DNA of 27,797 nt from Chara braunii. Taxonomy: Eukaryota > Streptophyta > Charophyceae > Charales > Characeae. The notes below the pieces were generated by a model. The model was not told the origin of the DNA and did no database searches. It saw only the letters and a program-made list of their open reading frames with translations. Below are positions 1-7,600 of this stretch, piece after piece (the first letter of the stretch is position 1; every line of letters starts with the position of its first letter). The stretch is taken from contig BFEA01000579.1 in NCBI GenBank assembly GCA_003427395.1, forward strand, positions 548,790 to 576,586. Reading direction: 5' to 3'. Made by a program: the position numbers and the translations under genes.

Positions 1-83
1 GTCCCGCCGCCGGAATCCCGATCCCGATTGGCAGGACCCCCCTCCCTTCAGCCACAGCGAGCTGATTTAGACCTCGACCGTAG

Positions 84-97
84 GCGGTCATGACCGC
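84..97. repeat. 14-bp perfect palindrome in GC-rich leader
   Basis: The sequence GCGGTCATGACCGC is a perfect palindrome, followed about 10 bases later by the related GCGGTTGACCGC. The surrounding 1-184 is GC-rich and shows no convincing reading frame. Its role is unknown; it could be the edge of a repeat that continues left of the window. Confidence 0.5.
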
Positions 98-187
98 GGG
101 GTCGCGGTTGACCGCGGCCGCTGGGGATACATAGTGCAGAAGACATGAGGGAAGAACCACTGCACTTCTTATGTGTGACTAGACTAA

Positions 188-371
188 GGGCATACTCACA
201 CTAGCACGTACAATCGCAAATTGTATGTGAGCCAATTTGCGATTATACGGCACTTCGCAGTCACACAGCACGTCACAAAACAGAAAGGACACAGTCTCGA
301 CCTGGTCTATGAATGTGATTATACGGGCGGAGGGGTCACACAACACGATGCATAAAAATCCATCCCTTTTT

Positions 372-405
<34 letters not shown>

Positions 406-865
406 CAAGCCCAGGTTGTTGTAGAGGTGGGTCACTGTTACTAGACGGATGGCAGTCACCCACAGTGCTCTGCCATTCAGTTGTTCAGATGAACCCCTCT
501 GAAGACCCCACCCACCCTTCCTCTTATCTTTTTGCCCTGGCGCACCCCCACCCCCCCTGTCTTACCCTAGTGTTAACCACCCAGGACCATCACCCATTGC
601 CATCATGGCGGGGTGACCTGACCAGACAGCGGTTGTCAAATTCTTTTTTTTGGTTTCCAGAAAGAAACAGGTCTAAAAGAAATACGCAATTGCGTGGACC
701 TCCAGAGGTTCCCACAAAATGTGCAACGCGGCGGCTGTCCAAGCCACTGTCAGTGACATTTACGTGCCCATTTGCGTGGAAACGCAAACTACGTAGCTGG
801 TGTGACCCAAAAAATCACGTACAATTTACGATTTTATGAAAATGTGTGCTAGTGTGAGTATGCCC
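188..865. mobile_element. PIF/Harbinger-like MITE, 678 bp
   Basis: Perfect 20-bp terminal inverted repeats are visible: GGGCATACTCACACTAGCAC at 188-207 and its exact reverse complement at 846-865. The trinucleotide TAA flanks both ends (185-187 and 866-868), as expected for a 3-bp target site duplication of the TWA type known from PIF/Harbinger transposons. Subterminal AT-rich motifs such as CAATTTGCGATTATAC (left) and CAATTTACGATTTTATG (right) are partly repeated in both arms. There is no transposase; the 200-codon frame across it runs through a poly-T tract (375-405) and is not a gene. Superfamily assignment rests on target duplication and terminal bases only. Confidence 0.85.
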
Positions 866-954
866 TAAGAATGGCTACTTAGGAATCGGCAAATCATGTC
901 GGTAATTGAGATCAATGTAGAGCCTGCCAACCCAGAGCTAGTAACTGTCTGGTG

Positions 955-1175
955 CCACTCAACAGCCCAAACCTCAGCCTGCCTCTTCCTCCCACCTCCT
1001 TACCAAGTCTCAACCAGGCCTCACGCCCCCAACTGCCAGGTTTTGAAGCAGTGCGACCCACCTCAGCATGCACTCCCGTCTGCTAGGCTAGAGGGTGGAG
1101 CAACCCACCCCAGCTCCGGCCACTGTCGTCTTGATAACGGCCCACAAATGGCCACTGGAATGCCTTCCACCCTCC
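955..1175 (+). repeat. Dispersed GC-rich repeat family R1, copy 1
   Basis: This stretch is a diverged copy of the sequence at about 9935-10160. Shared blocks in the same order include CGCCCCCAACTGC, then GCAG-CGACC-CCTCAG, then TCTGCTAGGCTA, then GGTGG-GCA-CAACCCACC and a GTCGTC-TGATAA block. Long open frames here are by-products of C-rich composition with few stops. No terminal repeats or target duplication were found, so the class of element is unknown. Confidence 0.7.
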
Positions 1176-1797
1176 AATGATTCCAATCTATTCATGGCGA
1201 GCAACACATGCTCTGGTGAAGGGAATCTAGAATGACTAATCCTCCTTCAGCTCTTGTCATTGCCTCTGTCTCCCAAAGCACTTTGTAAAAATCCTTGCTC
1301 CTCAGTCGCCAGTGGCCTCCGTAAATATCTAGCCGTCATGCGTCTTGTCCAAGAGAGACCACACCTGTTCGCCCAGAAGTTCATGTGCCATTACAAACCA
1401 AATCATGGCACAGGCTGCACCAGCAAGCTCCAAAGCTCGACCGAAAAGGGATAAAAGGTGACCCCTTTCCCGGCTTGCCATCCTCAAGAGCATGATTCTC
1501 TCAAGGATATTGTCTTGTGTGACTGGCCAATTCAATTCGAGAGCAAAATGTTGTTGTCGATATCACAAGGTAACTTCACTAGTTCGTCAAAGAGCAACTG
1601 AAGTCGAAACACAGCAAGGTCATACATTCAGGACTCAGGTCAACTCAAGGCTGCCAGACGAAATGACGACGAAAGCAGACACAAAGATTCGAAGATGAAG
1701 AAGGGAGGGAAGGAAGGAGGTGAAAGAGAATCCCAAACGCGACGTTATCGTACGATAAAACGTGAAAGAGAATTCCGGACGGTTGGTTGGCGCATGA
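1176..1797. other. No gene seen
   Basis: Short frames of 60-94 codons occur on both strands but none has recognisable domain content. A single diverged unit of the downstream minisatellite, AATTCGAGAGCAAAA, lies near 1535, so the minisatellite probably arose from local sequence. Confidence 0.5.
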
Positions 1798-1878
1798 CCC
1801 AATTCGAGAGCAAAACCTGGGACACCCAGTTCGAGAGCAAAACCTGGGACACCCAGTTCGAGAGCAAAACCTGGGATA
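1798..1878. repeat. 27-bp minisatellite, three units
   Basis: Three tandem units of 27 bp begin at 1798, 1825 and 1852 and are nearly identical. The core reads TTCGAGAGCAAAACCTGGGA. Because 27 is divisible by three, both strands translate into 9-residue repeats (QFESKTWDT on plus, ALELGVPGF on minus), which makes spurious repeat-protein frames. There is no other sign of coding. Confidence 0.9.
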
Positions 1879-2590
1879 CCTAAGCAGCGATCAGAACAAC
1901 CCACTGTAACTTGATTCATACCCCAATCCTCAGCGAGTTCAGAATGGGTACTAGATGAGAAACAGACTGCAGTGGTTTATTCCAATCAATGAATGCTAAG
2001 TACCGACAGATTACAGCTATCTTCGAGGACAGAGTGTGGTTCAGTCTGAGAAAAGGTTGTGGTTTCACAAGCGTAGCCTAGTGTAAGATCGTCCGCAATC
2101 GGGGCCCCCCATCCAGTGGAGGGAGGGACTTGTACAAGTTTCCAAGCAGGGGAATGTAGTACTTTTTTTCCTTTCCGGTGTGCTTGTGTTGGAACAAGTG
2201 GCCCACAACATGTGTATGTTTGTTGCTTTTGTACGGCTGGATGAGTGTGGGTGGATGTGCTCCTTCCCTGAAGATCATCCAGAGCATGACAGATTTAGAG
2301 AGATAAAACTCGAAATACAATGTAGTTAGAGGTTTAATATCGCAGCGTAACCACATCGTAAGCAAAGCATACCGCCCATGCCACAGACCTTCTCCTCAAC
2401 GCTACTCAGTCTGCTGTAAGGACATCCATCCTCAAGTCTATATATACCCTTACTCACTTCGGCTCTTCACCTAAAGTGTCGAGCACCAAAAGTTTTTAAA
2501 AAAAAGAAGAAAGCAAAGAAAAGAAATAAAATTAAAAAGAAAAATGCAATAAGTGCGATACAGAAAAAACGCTCATGCAAATCCAACGCG
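1879..2590. other. No gene; A-rich tract and TATA-like stretch
   Basis: No supported coding region. An A-rich tract lies near 2490-2545, which is T-rich when read on the strand of the retroelement to the right. A TATA-like TATATATA occurs near 2440. Neither is tied to a visible transcript. Confidence 0.45.
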
Positions 2591-3007
2591 GTGCGTCATA
2601 TGCTCACCGCCGAGTTCACTCGTATCGACGATATCTTACTGATGCCGTGTTTCATCTGTTCAGAGATCCAGCCTAGCTCGCCGTCGTTTACCTCTGTCTG
2701 CTGCGGCGTTGCGCGTGTACCTCTGCAATGGGTTACCCGTCTTGGTCCGCATGTATCGGGCTCGATGTCCGCTCTCTGTGCGTTGCTTCAAAATTGGCCT
2801 TTATGTGACGGATCGCTGAGGATTTCTCGGGTGCTTCAGAGTAGGGCTTCCGTTTATTTGTCTCCACTCGTCATGTGGCCTCGCGCGTGCTTCTTCCGTA
2901 CCAGGTCATCCTGCTCTCACCTCGCCTGTTTCCCGCTTTGCCAGTGTAGTACCGGGGCCAATGTCCAGGGTACTGGCTATTGTTCGGTCCTTCCTACCTA
3001 TCCGAAG
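2591..3007 (-). other. Probable 3' flank or 3' UTR of the retroelement
   Basis: This is the sequence directly downstream of the RT thumb remnant on the minus strand. A 152-codon plus-strand frame (2591-3049) crosses it but is rich in Cys, Ser and Leu without any recognisable motif, and its end overlaps the thumb remnant on the other strand. I read it as non-coding tail of the element; its true end was not found. Confidence 0.35.
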
Positions 3008-3274
3008 TCATTCCCACTCTTTGTAGCACCCCTCGAGTCTGGAGACTAGTTCAGAAAAAAACCCTCCTCCCGCCCTCTTCGAAAATTTCTTAAAAATGCT
3101 CATTAGTGTCTTTGTCGGGAACCCCACCCCTTTCATTTCTCTGTGCAGTGTCATCAGACACAGAGGAAGAAGTGCATCGGAGTTGGTGTTCCTTACTATT
3201 CGGTGCAACGTCCCGATAATGGTTGCCACTTTTTGTTCCATTGGTCCAAAGGATTGAAAACTTCTGGTGACCAT
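3008..3274 (-). pseudogene. Reverse transcriptase thumb remnant
   Basis: This 88-codon frame lies in a different frame from ORF2 and overlaps its 3' end. The stretch from about residue 12 to 68 has KVATIIGTLHRIVRNTNS followed by a helix-rich part ending in GFPTKTLMSIFKKFSK. That pattern (Gly-x-x-x-Arg-x-x-Arg, then Gly-Phe-Pro and an amphipathic helix) is what follows the catalytic palm in retroelement RTs of this kind. Palm motifs A, B and C are absent between it and the fingers in ORF2, so a deletion of roughly the whole palm plus a frame change is inferred near 3275-3285. Its Met is not a real start. Confidence 0.6.
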
Positions 3275-4881
3275 GTACGTAGGTTTACTTGGACGAATGC
3301 ATTCTGAATCTTACCCTTATTATCCCATCGTCGGATTCTGCTCAGCTTTCTTTGCTTGAATTCGATTCTCATATCCCGTAGCACTTTGTTCTCTGTTTTC
3401 TCGATTTTCTGAAAGTCCCCGTTGTTGTTGAAAGTGCTTAACATTCCTTCAATGTATCGTTGTGGACATTCAATTAAGGTGGCCCCCGGGTTTCGGTCAA
3501 GGGGGGACAGGGTTAGGCCTGAGAAGGCTCCTTTTACCCCTTGCACGTATTCGCATGATACCGTACCCTCCGGTAAAGGAGGTCCAGTCTTGCGAAGTTT
3601 GAGGGGTGACATCCTGAAAGTTTCGGTAATCCCGGCTTTCCTTACTACTTGCAATGCTAGTCTGCATGCATCGTTCACGGTTTTCAGATTCTCCATTCGA
3701 CCAGGGTAGGGGACATTACGAGAGTTATAGAGGAAAGAGTCAATTTCAGGAACATCACTTAGTCTGACCCGTACATGCCCATCGACTTTAGGCAGTTCGT
3801 ACCTGTCGCATTCGCATTTCTGATTAGACTCAGATGCGGTTGCTTTATGGTTTTGCAGAAGATCAGCGACGGTCTTGGCTTTCGTCGAGACTACACGCAG
3901 CTTCTTTTGCATCAGGTCAGCTAGCTCCTGAGGTTTGATTTTTTCATCTAACCACTCGCACACTCCCTTTCTGACACAACTCTTGTCTATAGTAGGACAA
4001 AATGGGATTTTCACAACTATCCTCTGCCTTGGGTTAAATCCGAGTCGCCTCTTCAATTCGTTGGAAACCAGGCTCCTGATTATCTGTCTGCCCCGTTTGG
4101 TTTCAGACTTCAGACCTTTCAGGTTGTTTAGTAATTCAATTTCGGTCTTATTTCTCAATACACTACGCCTTTTCCAGGGTGCCCTGAGTAGGGAAATCAG
4201 TTCAACCTTCATTCTGTCTGCCTTAGACTCAGTTTTGACGAGACTCGTAAGATGCCATTCTCCTCCTTTTTCAAACAGTTGCTTCATATCTTTCAGCAGG
4301 TACATTCCTTCGAACTCATCTCTCAGTTTCGAGTTCCCATAAACTAGTTTAACCAGTTTCCAAGCAATCAACCATCTGGTGCCTCCTGTACATGTAATCT
4401 TTACCGGGCGACTTTTTCCTTTCGCGTGATTTAAAATATTAATTAGATTCCCAGTATGGTTCTGATCAAGGTCAGAGTAAAACATCAGCGGAGCCCATTT
4501 TGAGCTAGCACACACGCTCTTTGCATTCTTTTTTCTACAACGCCGTGGCTTCCTTCTTCGTTTCCCTTTGCGTGTATTCAGGCAAGGATTCACTTCGCCA
4601 ATAATTTTCTCTTCTATCCTCCTGAGCTCACCACTCTCCCCGACCCATAATGGAATCACGCAGTACGTCTCTGGTCCCATCTTCCCCGACCATCTATGAA
4701 CTTTCTGTTCTGGAAAACTGGCGGAACTCCTGACGTGCTCCCTCCATCTGGTTAGCAACTTCCTACTCGTCTGTCCCACATATGTCTGCCTACAAAAGGG
4801 AGATATCAATAGATATACGCATGACGATATCGGTTTTTCGGTCACGAGATTCTCGATCCCGACCTCGTGCCAGTATTTCAT
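3196..4881 (-). CDS. ORF2: GIY-YIG endonuclease, CxC linker and RT fingers (truncated RT)
   Basis: 561 codons from the first AUG. Residues 21-104 form a GIY-YIG nuclease: VYLL (22-25), YVG (34-36), R47 in RWREH, and E90 ahead of NPCLN (98-102), which fit the Tyr, Arg and Glu catalytic pattern; the CCHH residues of canonical Penelope nucleases are not evident. A strongly basic segment follows (KGKRRRKPRRCRKK, 105-118), then a long helical linker. CEC at 356-358, ahead of a DGHV motif, matches the CxC linker of N-terminal-endonuclease Penelope-like elements. RT fingers follow (about 445-535), with SPLDRNPG and an ECPQRY block at 459-476. The palm with its catalytic Asp residues is missing, and the last 25 or so residues look like read-through past the deletion. 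The product would nick DNA but could not copy RNA. The frame continues open upstream to 5079. Confidence 0.7.
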   Translation of the reverse strand: MKYWHEVGIENLVTEKPISSCVYLLISPFCRQTYVGQTSRKLLTRWREHVRSSASFPEQKVHRWSGKMGPETYCVIPLWVGESGELRRIEEKIIGEVNPCLNTRKGKRRRKPRRCRKKNAKSVCASSKWAPLMFYSDLDQNHTGNLINILNHAKGKSRPVKITCTGGTRWLIAWKLVKLVYGNSKLRDEFEGMYLLKDMKQLFEKGGEWHLTSLVKTESKADRMKVELISLLRAPWKRRSVLRNKTEIELLNNLKGLKSETKRGRQIIRSLVSNELKRRLGFNPRQRIVVKIPFCPTIDKSCVRKGVCEWLDEKIKPQELADLMQKKLRVVSTKAKTVADLLQNHKATASESNQKCECDRYELPKVDGHVRVRLSDVPEIDSFLYNSRNVPYPGRMENLKTVNDACRLALQVVRKAGITETFRMSPLKLRKTGPPLPEGTVSCEYVQGVKGAFSGLTLSPLDRNPGATLIECPQRYIEGMLSTFNNNGDFQKIEKTENKVLRDMRIEFKQRKLSRIRRWDNKGKIQNAFVQVNLRTWSPEVFNPLDQWNKKWQPLSGRCTE

Positions 4882-5079
4882 GAATGTCCGTCCCCATCTA
4901 ATGTAGCCCAGGCAGCAGGCGAAAATAGTCCCAATACGGAGGACCTTCTCGAATTTTAATCTATCCCGATCATTCAGATTCGGGATCGCGTTGCAGATCC
5001 TTGGTAGTGCACGTAGGAGACTTCGTTTGGATGGAATTAGTTCCCCGGAACTCCGTCCGATCCGTTGTCCTCCGATGCT
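4882..5079 (-). other. AUG-less upstream extension of ORF2, overlapping ORF1
   Basis: The ORF2 frame stays open for 66 codons before its first AUG, up to a TGA at 5082-5080. It contains no Met. The encoded segment (for example LRALPRICNAIPNLNDRDK, then FEKVLRIGT and GYIRWGR) is protein-like and runs smoothly into the nuclease, so it is probably part of the protein. Its first 43 bases (5079-5037) overlap the end of ORF1. ORF2 lies in the -1 frame relative to ORF1, the geometry of a retroviral-type gag-pol overlap. Confidence 0.6.
5037..5079 (-). promoter_or_regulatory. Candidate -1 ribosomal frameshift overlap
   Basis: ORF1 codons start at positions 2 modulo 3 and ORF2 codons at 0 modulo 3, so entry into ORF2 needs a single-base backward slip within this 43-base overlap. 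Near the ORF1 stop the minus strand reads CCGGGGAACTAA. A run of four G before AAC is slip-prone, but no perfect X XXY YYZ heptamer is present. Re-initiation or decay of an ancestral fusion are alternatives. Confidence 0.35.
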
Positions 5080-6392
5080 TCAGGTTCTTCATCCGGTGCT
5101 TCGTGGGTGGATTCTGATTCAGCGTCAGCATCTCCTTCTTCATCTCCATTAATCAATCGTGTGAATTCATCCGTGTCCTGCTTGGCCAGCTCCCAGGCTC
5201 CCTTGTCTTTGCGCTCCCATTTTATATCTCTCTTCGCGCAAAGGCTCTTCACTTTCTTCCCGTTCATATCCATGTAATGGTCCAGTCTCTGTCGCATGTA
5301 CTCCACTATCCCAACATCATGTTTGCTCCCGCCAGTACCTCCTCCCCGGTTGACGCGGAGCTTCTCTCCTTCGTCTTCCCCGGACTCGTCACTCTTCTCT
5401 CCAGTCGGGTCCTGGTTGTGGACCGCGCTGGATTTTCCCGTCGTAGCTGTTTCTTTCGTCTCGCCGTACGAGTTATTCTCTGTGTTAACTTTGCCTGCTA
5501 TGGCGGTTAACATCTTCATCACATCTTCTAGCTTCACATCAGATCCTTCAGACTTCACCTTCATTCCCAGATCTGCTTCAACTTCTGCGGCTTGAGGTCC
5601 TTTTCCTTTACCCTCGTCATCGGAAGAAAGTAAGATGCTTGGTTGCCTGATCTTCAACCCACTGCTCCTTGATCTAGATCTTGATCGTAGTGCTGTTGGA
5701 GAGCCTATTCCGATAGCCCTCTTTCTCTTCTCATTACTCCCTTCTTCCTTCTTCTTCATCCCAGCCTCAAGTTCGGCCATCATCTTGATCATCTGACCGC
5801 GCTCCATATCGGCTACCATCGTCTTTTTATCAACAGAGTCAAGTTTCTCTGTGATCCTCTTCAGCGCTGGTCCAAAATTACTTGCTAGCCAAGCCTTCAG
5901 TCCTTCTTCTCCGCCTTCGGTACTCTTTGCGCGCGCCTTCTTCGTAATCGCATTCTTGCTACTTTCGGCCTTACTGCTCTCTGCTCTGGTCACCGGTTTC
6001 CTGTGTGCCTCTTCCATGTCTCGATTCTTCCACCGTTCAATCAGCTCGAGATGCTCTCGAGTGAACCATGCCCGATTGCCGGGCGCCGGGAATGCATTCG
6101 CCGCTGGATCCCTCCTCTGCTGGGGTAATGGTACCGAGTATTGTTGCCCATAGTTCCAATTGGCTGGTGGTGGCTGCATCGGCGGCATACTTGGTGGCGG
6201 GGCCCATCCGTATGGTGGGTAGGCCGGATAGCTTGCTGGCGGCGCTGCGGGCGGAATCGCTGGGGAAGCGTTGGTCTGAGCTGGTGCACTGATCGTAGCT
6301 GGTGGAGTTGCATACTCCATCCAGTACCTCCTGCAACCAGACCACCGTCCCCTTCCCCTTCCTCGCCCGCCTCCTCCGCCTCTCGTGAACAT
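5037..6392 (-). CDS. ORF1: Gag-like RNA-binding protein of the retroelement
   Basis: 451 residues. The order is: Gly/Arg-rich RGG-type N-terminus (residues 4-16), a Pro/Ala/Tyr-rich low-complexity segment (30-105), a helix with AWFTREHLELIERWK (108-122), a charged coiled-coil-like region (165-217), a basic cluster (KRKR, 222-225), an Arg-Ser repeat (236-244), an acidic/Ser stretch, a compact helical segment (363-413) with KKVKSLCAKRDIKW that vaguely resembles a SAP-type fold, and an acidic tail. These are nucleic-acid-binding and self-association features expected of a Gag/ORF1 chaperone. The start is the first AUG after an in-frame stop 12 bases upstream. It precedes ORF2 on the same strand and overlaps its frame. 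I know of no exact family match; the function is inferred from composition and position. Confidence 0.6.
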   Translation of the reverse strand: MFTRGGGGGRGRGRGRWSGCRRYWMEYATPPATISAPAQTNASPAIPPAAPPASYPAYPPYGWAPPPSMPPMQPPPANWNYGQQYSVPLPQQRRDPAANAFPAPGNRAWFTREHLELIERWKNRDMEEAHRKPVTRAESSKAESSKNAITKKARAKSTEGGEEGLKAWLASNFGPALKRITEKLDSVDKKTMVADMERGQMIKMMAELEAGMKKKEEGSNEKRKRAIGIGSPTALRSRSRSRSSGLKIRQPSILLSSDDEGKGKGPQAAEVEADLGMKVKSEGSDVKLEDVMKMLTAIAGKVNTENNSYGETKETATTGKSSAVHNQDPTGEKSDESGEDEGEKLRVNRGGGTGGSKHDVGIVEYMRQRLDHYMDMNGKKVKSLCAKRDIKWERKDKGAWELAKQDTDEFTRLINGDEEGDADAESESTHEAPDEEPEASEDNGSDGVPGN

Positions 6393-7156
6393 ATGTCTTC
6401 TCCGTCAGCTTGGATCAGCGCCGACTGTCCGCACCCCCGATGAGGATGGCGTCGACTCAGGGCCGGTCTCGGTCTCTGCCGCGTCTCCGGTCTCTCCTGC
6501 TTGATGCTTCTTCGAACTGCTTCCTCCACCGCGTAGCCGTGGCGAAGGCTGTCTCCCAGATGAAAATGGGCTTAAACAAGATGGTTGGATTTTAGCGAGA
6601 TGATTGGCGCCACGCCCATACCCTTAACAGTCGAACGAACTCTCGGAGTGAGAGCGCCGGCTGTGATCGTGGGTGTAGGCTTGTGGAGAGATTCCAGTCA
6701 TCCATACATTACGAGAGGTATGAATTATAATAGGATTAGCGAAAGTAATAGTAATGATAATAATGAACATCGAATGAACAACAACAAATATAGTTTCATC
6801 CGTCATGCACATTGACTCGGAGTTGCTATTAAAAAAACGAAAAAACTTCGAAGAGATCAAGCTCACCTCCACCCAAAAAAAAAAATAGAAAAAAATAAAA
6901 TAAAATCATAGAGGTAGGATTGGAATTTACGGATGGGTGATTGGGCCTTTCATATATTGGGCATTGCCCGTGGGAGCCCACGTAGGAATGTTGGTGGGTG
7001 GGCAAACTCGAGCGTACATGAGGAGTAACTGTTCTCTGTTCTGGTTTCATGAGAACTGTACTCGAAGGCTTTCGCCCGCTTTTCAATGTTATGTACTAAG
7101 GGGGATGGTGACTTTTTCTCTTTTGTGTTGTGTAACATTGTGTTGATGACTTGCAG
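6393..7156. other. Retroelement 5' flank, then intron with 3' splice site
   Basis: 6393-6600 is GC-rich and probably the 5' leader of the minus-strand element. 6720-6910 is AT-rich. From about 7108 the plus strand has a polypyrimidine stretch (ACTTTTTCTCTTTTGTG), a possible branch site (TTGATGAC, 7143-7150) and TTGCAG ending at 7156, a good 3' splice acceptor for the exon that follows. No upstream exon could be identified with confidence. Confidence 0.5.
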
Positions 7157-7318
7157 TATCTCTTGGTGTACAAGTACCGCTTTCTGGCAGGCGCTGGTAG
7201 CATTGACAGTGTGTTTGGCCAGAATACGAAGAATGCTGTGATTGCCTTTCAGTCTAACAAAGGATTGGCTCGGGATGGAATAGTTGGTCCCATAACCTGG
7301 CAAGCACTGGTCTCCTAG
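7157..7318 (+). CDS. Terminal exon: C-terminal part of a peptidoglycan-binding domain protein
   Basis: Directly after the TTGCAG acceptor, 53 codons run in frame to TAG at 7316-7318. The segment has GSIDSVFGQNTKNAVIAFQ followed by GLARDGIVGPITWQALVS. This matches the second half of the PG_binding_1 family (PF01471): the G-x-I/V-D-x-x-F-G, T-x-x-A-V-x-x-F-Q and D-G-I-V-G-P-x-T-W-x-A-L blocks are all present. The first helix with its LQ would lie at the end of the preceding exon, which is not in view or not recognised; the intron phase is 0. Such domains dock hydrolases or proteases to cell-wall polymers. The frame is intact with no stops, so a live host gene is plausible. The minus-strand retroelement lies about 0.8 kb upstream, probably within the preceding intron. 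Confidence 0.75.
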   Translation, partial: YLLVYKYRFLAGAGSIDSVFGQNTKNAVIAFQSNKGLARDGIVGPITWQALVS

Positions 7319-7600
7319 TCACGTGGGTGAGAGGAATTGTCAATCTGTCAGCGGAAGCGGTGGCCCCAACTCGGTTTTGAATAGGCTTGTGTGGAGGTAT
7401 AGACCAATCTTGTTCCGTTGTTCGGAAGGCAGGTGGGGTAGTTGCGATGCGGAGGCAGCACCTAGAGACCAGTTTTCAACCTTAAATTTCATTAAAGTGC
7501 ACTTTTGGCTTGCTGTTTTATATGTTTTTAATTTTTGTTTTTCGGTTTTTTTCTTACAATAAGTTAGTAAGAAGTGCACTCTACAGATTGGTGTGAAGTA
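7319..7600 (+). other. Probable 3' UTR with ATTAAA signal
   Basis: Sequence after the peptidoglycan-binding stop has no coding content. ATTAAA at 7491-7496, a common variant polyadenylation signal, is followed by a T-rich stretch (7510-7555). Placement as 3' UTR is inferred from position. Confidence 0.4.

Larger units (their letters stand above)
3008..6392 (-). mobile_element. Penelope-like (Chlamys-type) retroelement, internally deleted
   Basis: The element reads leftward: ORF1 (6392-5037), overlapping ORF2 frame (5079-3196), then an out-of-frame RT thumb remnant (3274-3008). What is seen is an N-terminal GIY-YIG nuclease, a CxC motif and RT fingers in that order. This order matches the published N-terminal-endonuclease Penelope-like clade (Naiad/Chlamys), in which Chlamys occurs in green algae and spike mosses. 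The RT palm is missing, so this copy cannot be autonomous. Pseudo-LTRs, target duplications and element ends were not identified, so the span given is only the coding part. Confidence 0.7.

Noticed and set aside
237-839. 200-codon plus-strand frame
   Set aside because: It lies wholly within the MITE, includes poly-Phe from the poly-T tract and has no domain content.
1798-1878. CRISPR-like repeats
   Set aside because: Units are contiguous 27-bp tandem copies with no spacers, in a eukaryotic context; a minisatellite.
2591-3049. 152-codon plus-strand frame
   Set aside because: Overlaps the RT thumb remnant on the other strand and shows no recognisable motif; likely chance.
3935-4342. 135-codon plus-strand frame
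   Set aside because: Antisense shadow of ORF2, whose GIY-YIG, CxC and RT motifs support the minus strand.
5037-5079. Canonical X XXY YYZ slippery heptamer
   Set aside because: No heptamer in the ORF1 frame fits the rule; only a G-run before AAC, so frameshifting stays a hypothesis.
6041-6529. 162-codon minus-strand frame over the start of ORF1
   Set aside because: Different frame of the same GC-rich sequence, without the low-complexity logic and continuity of ORF1.
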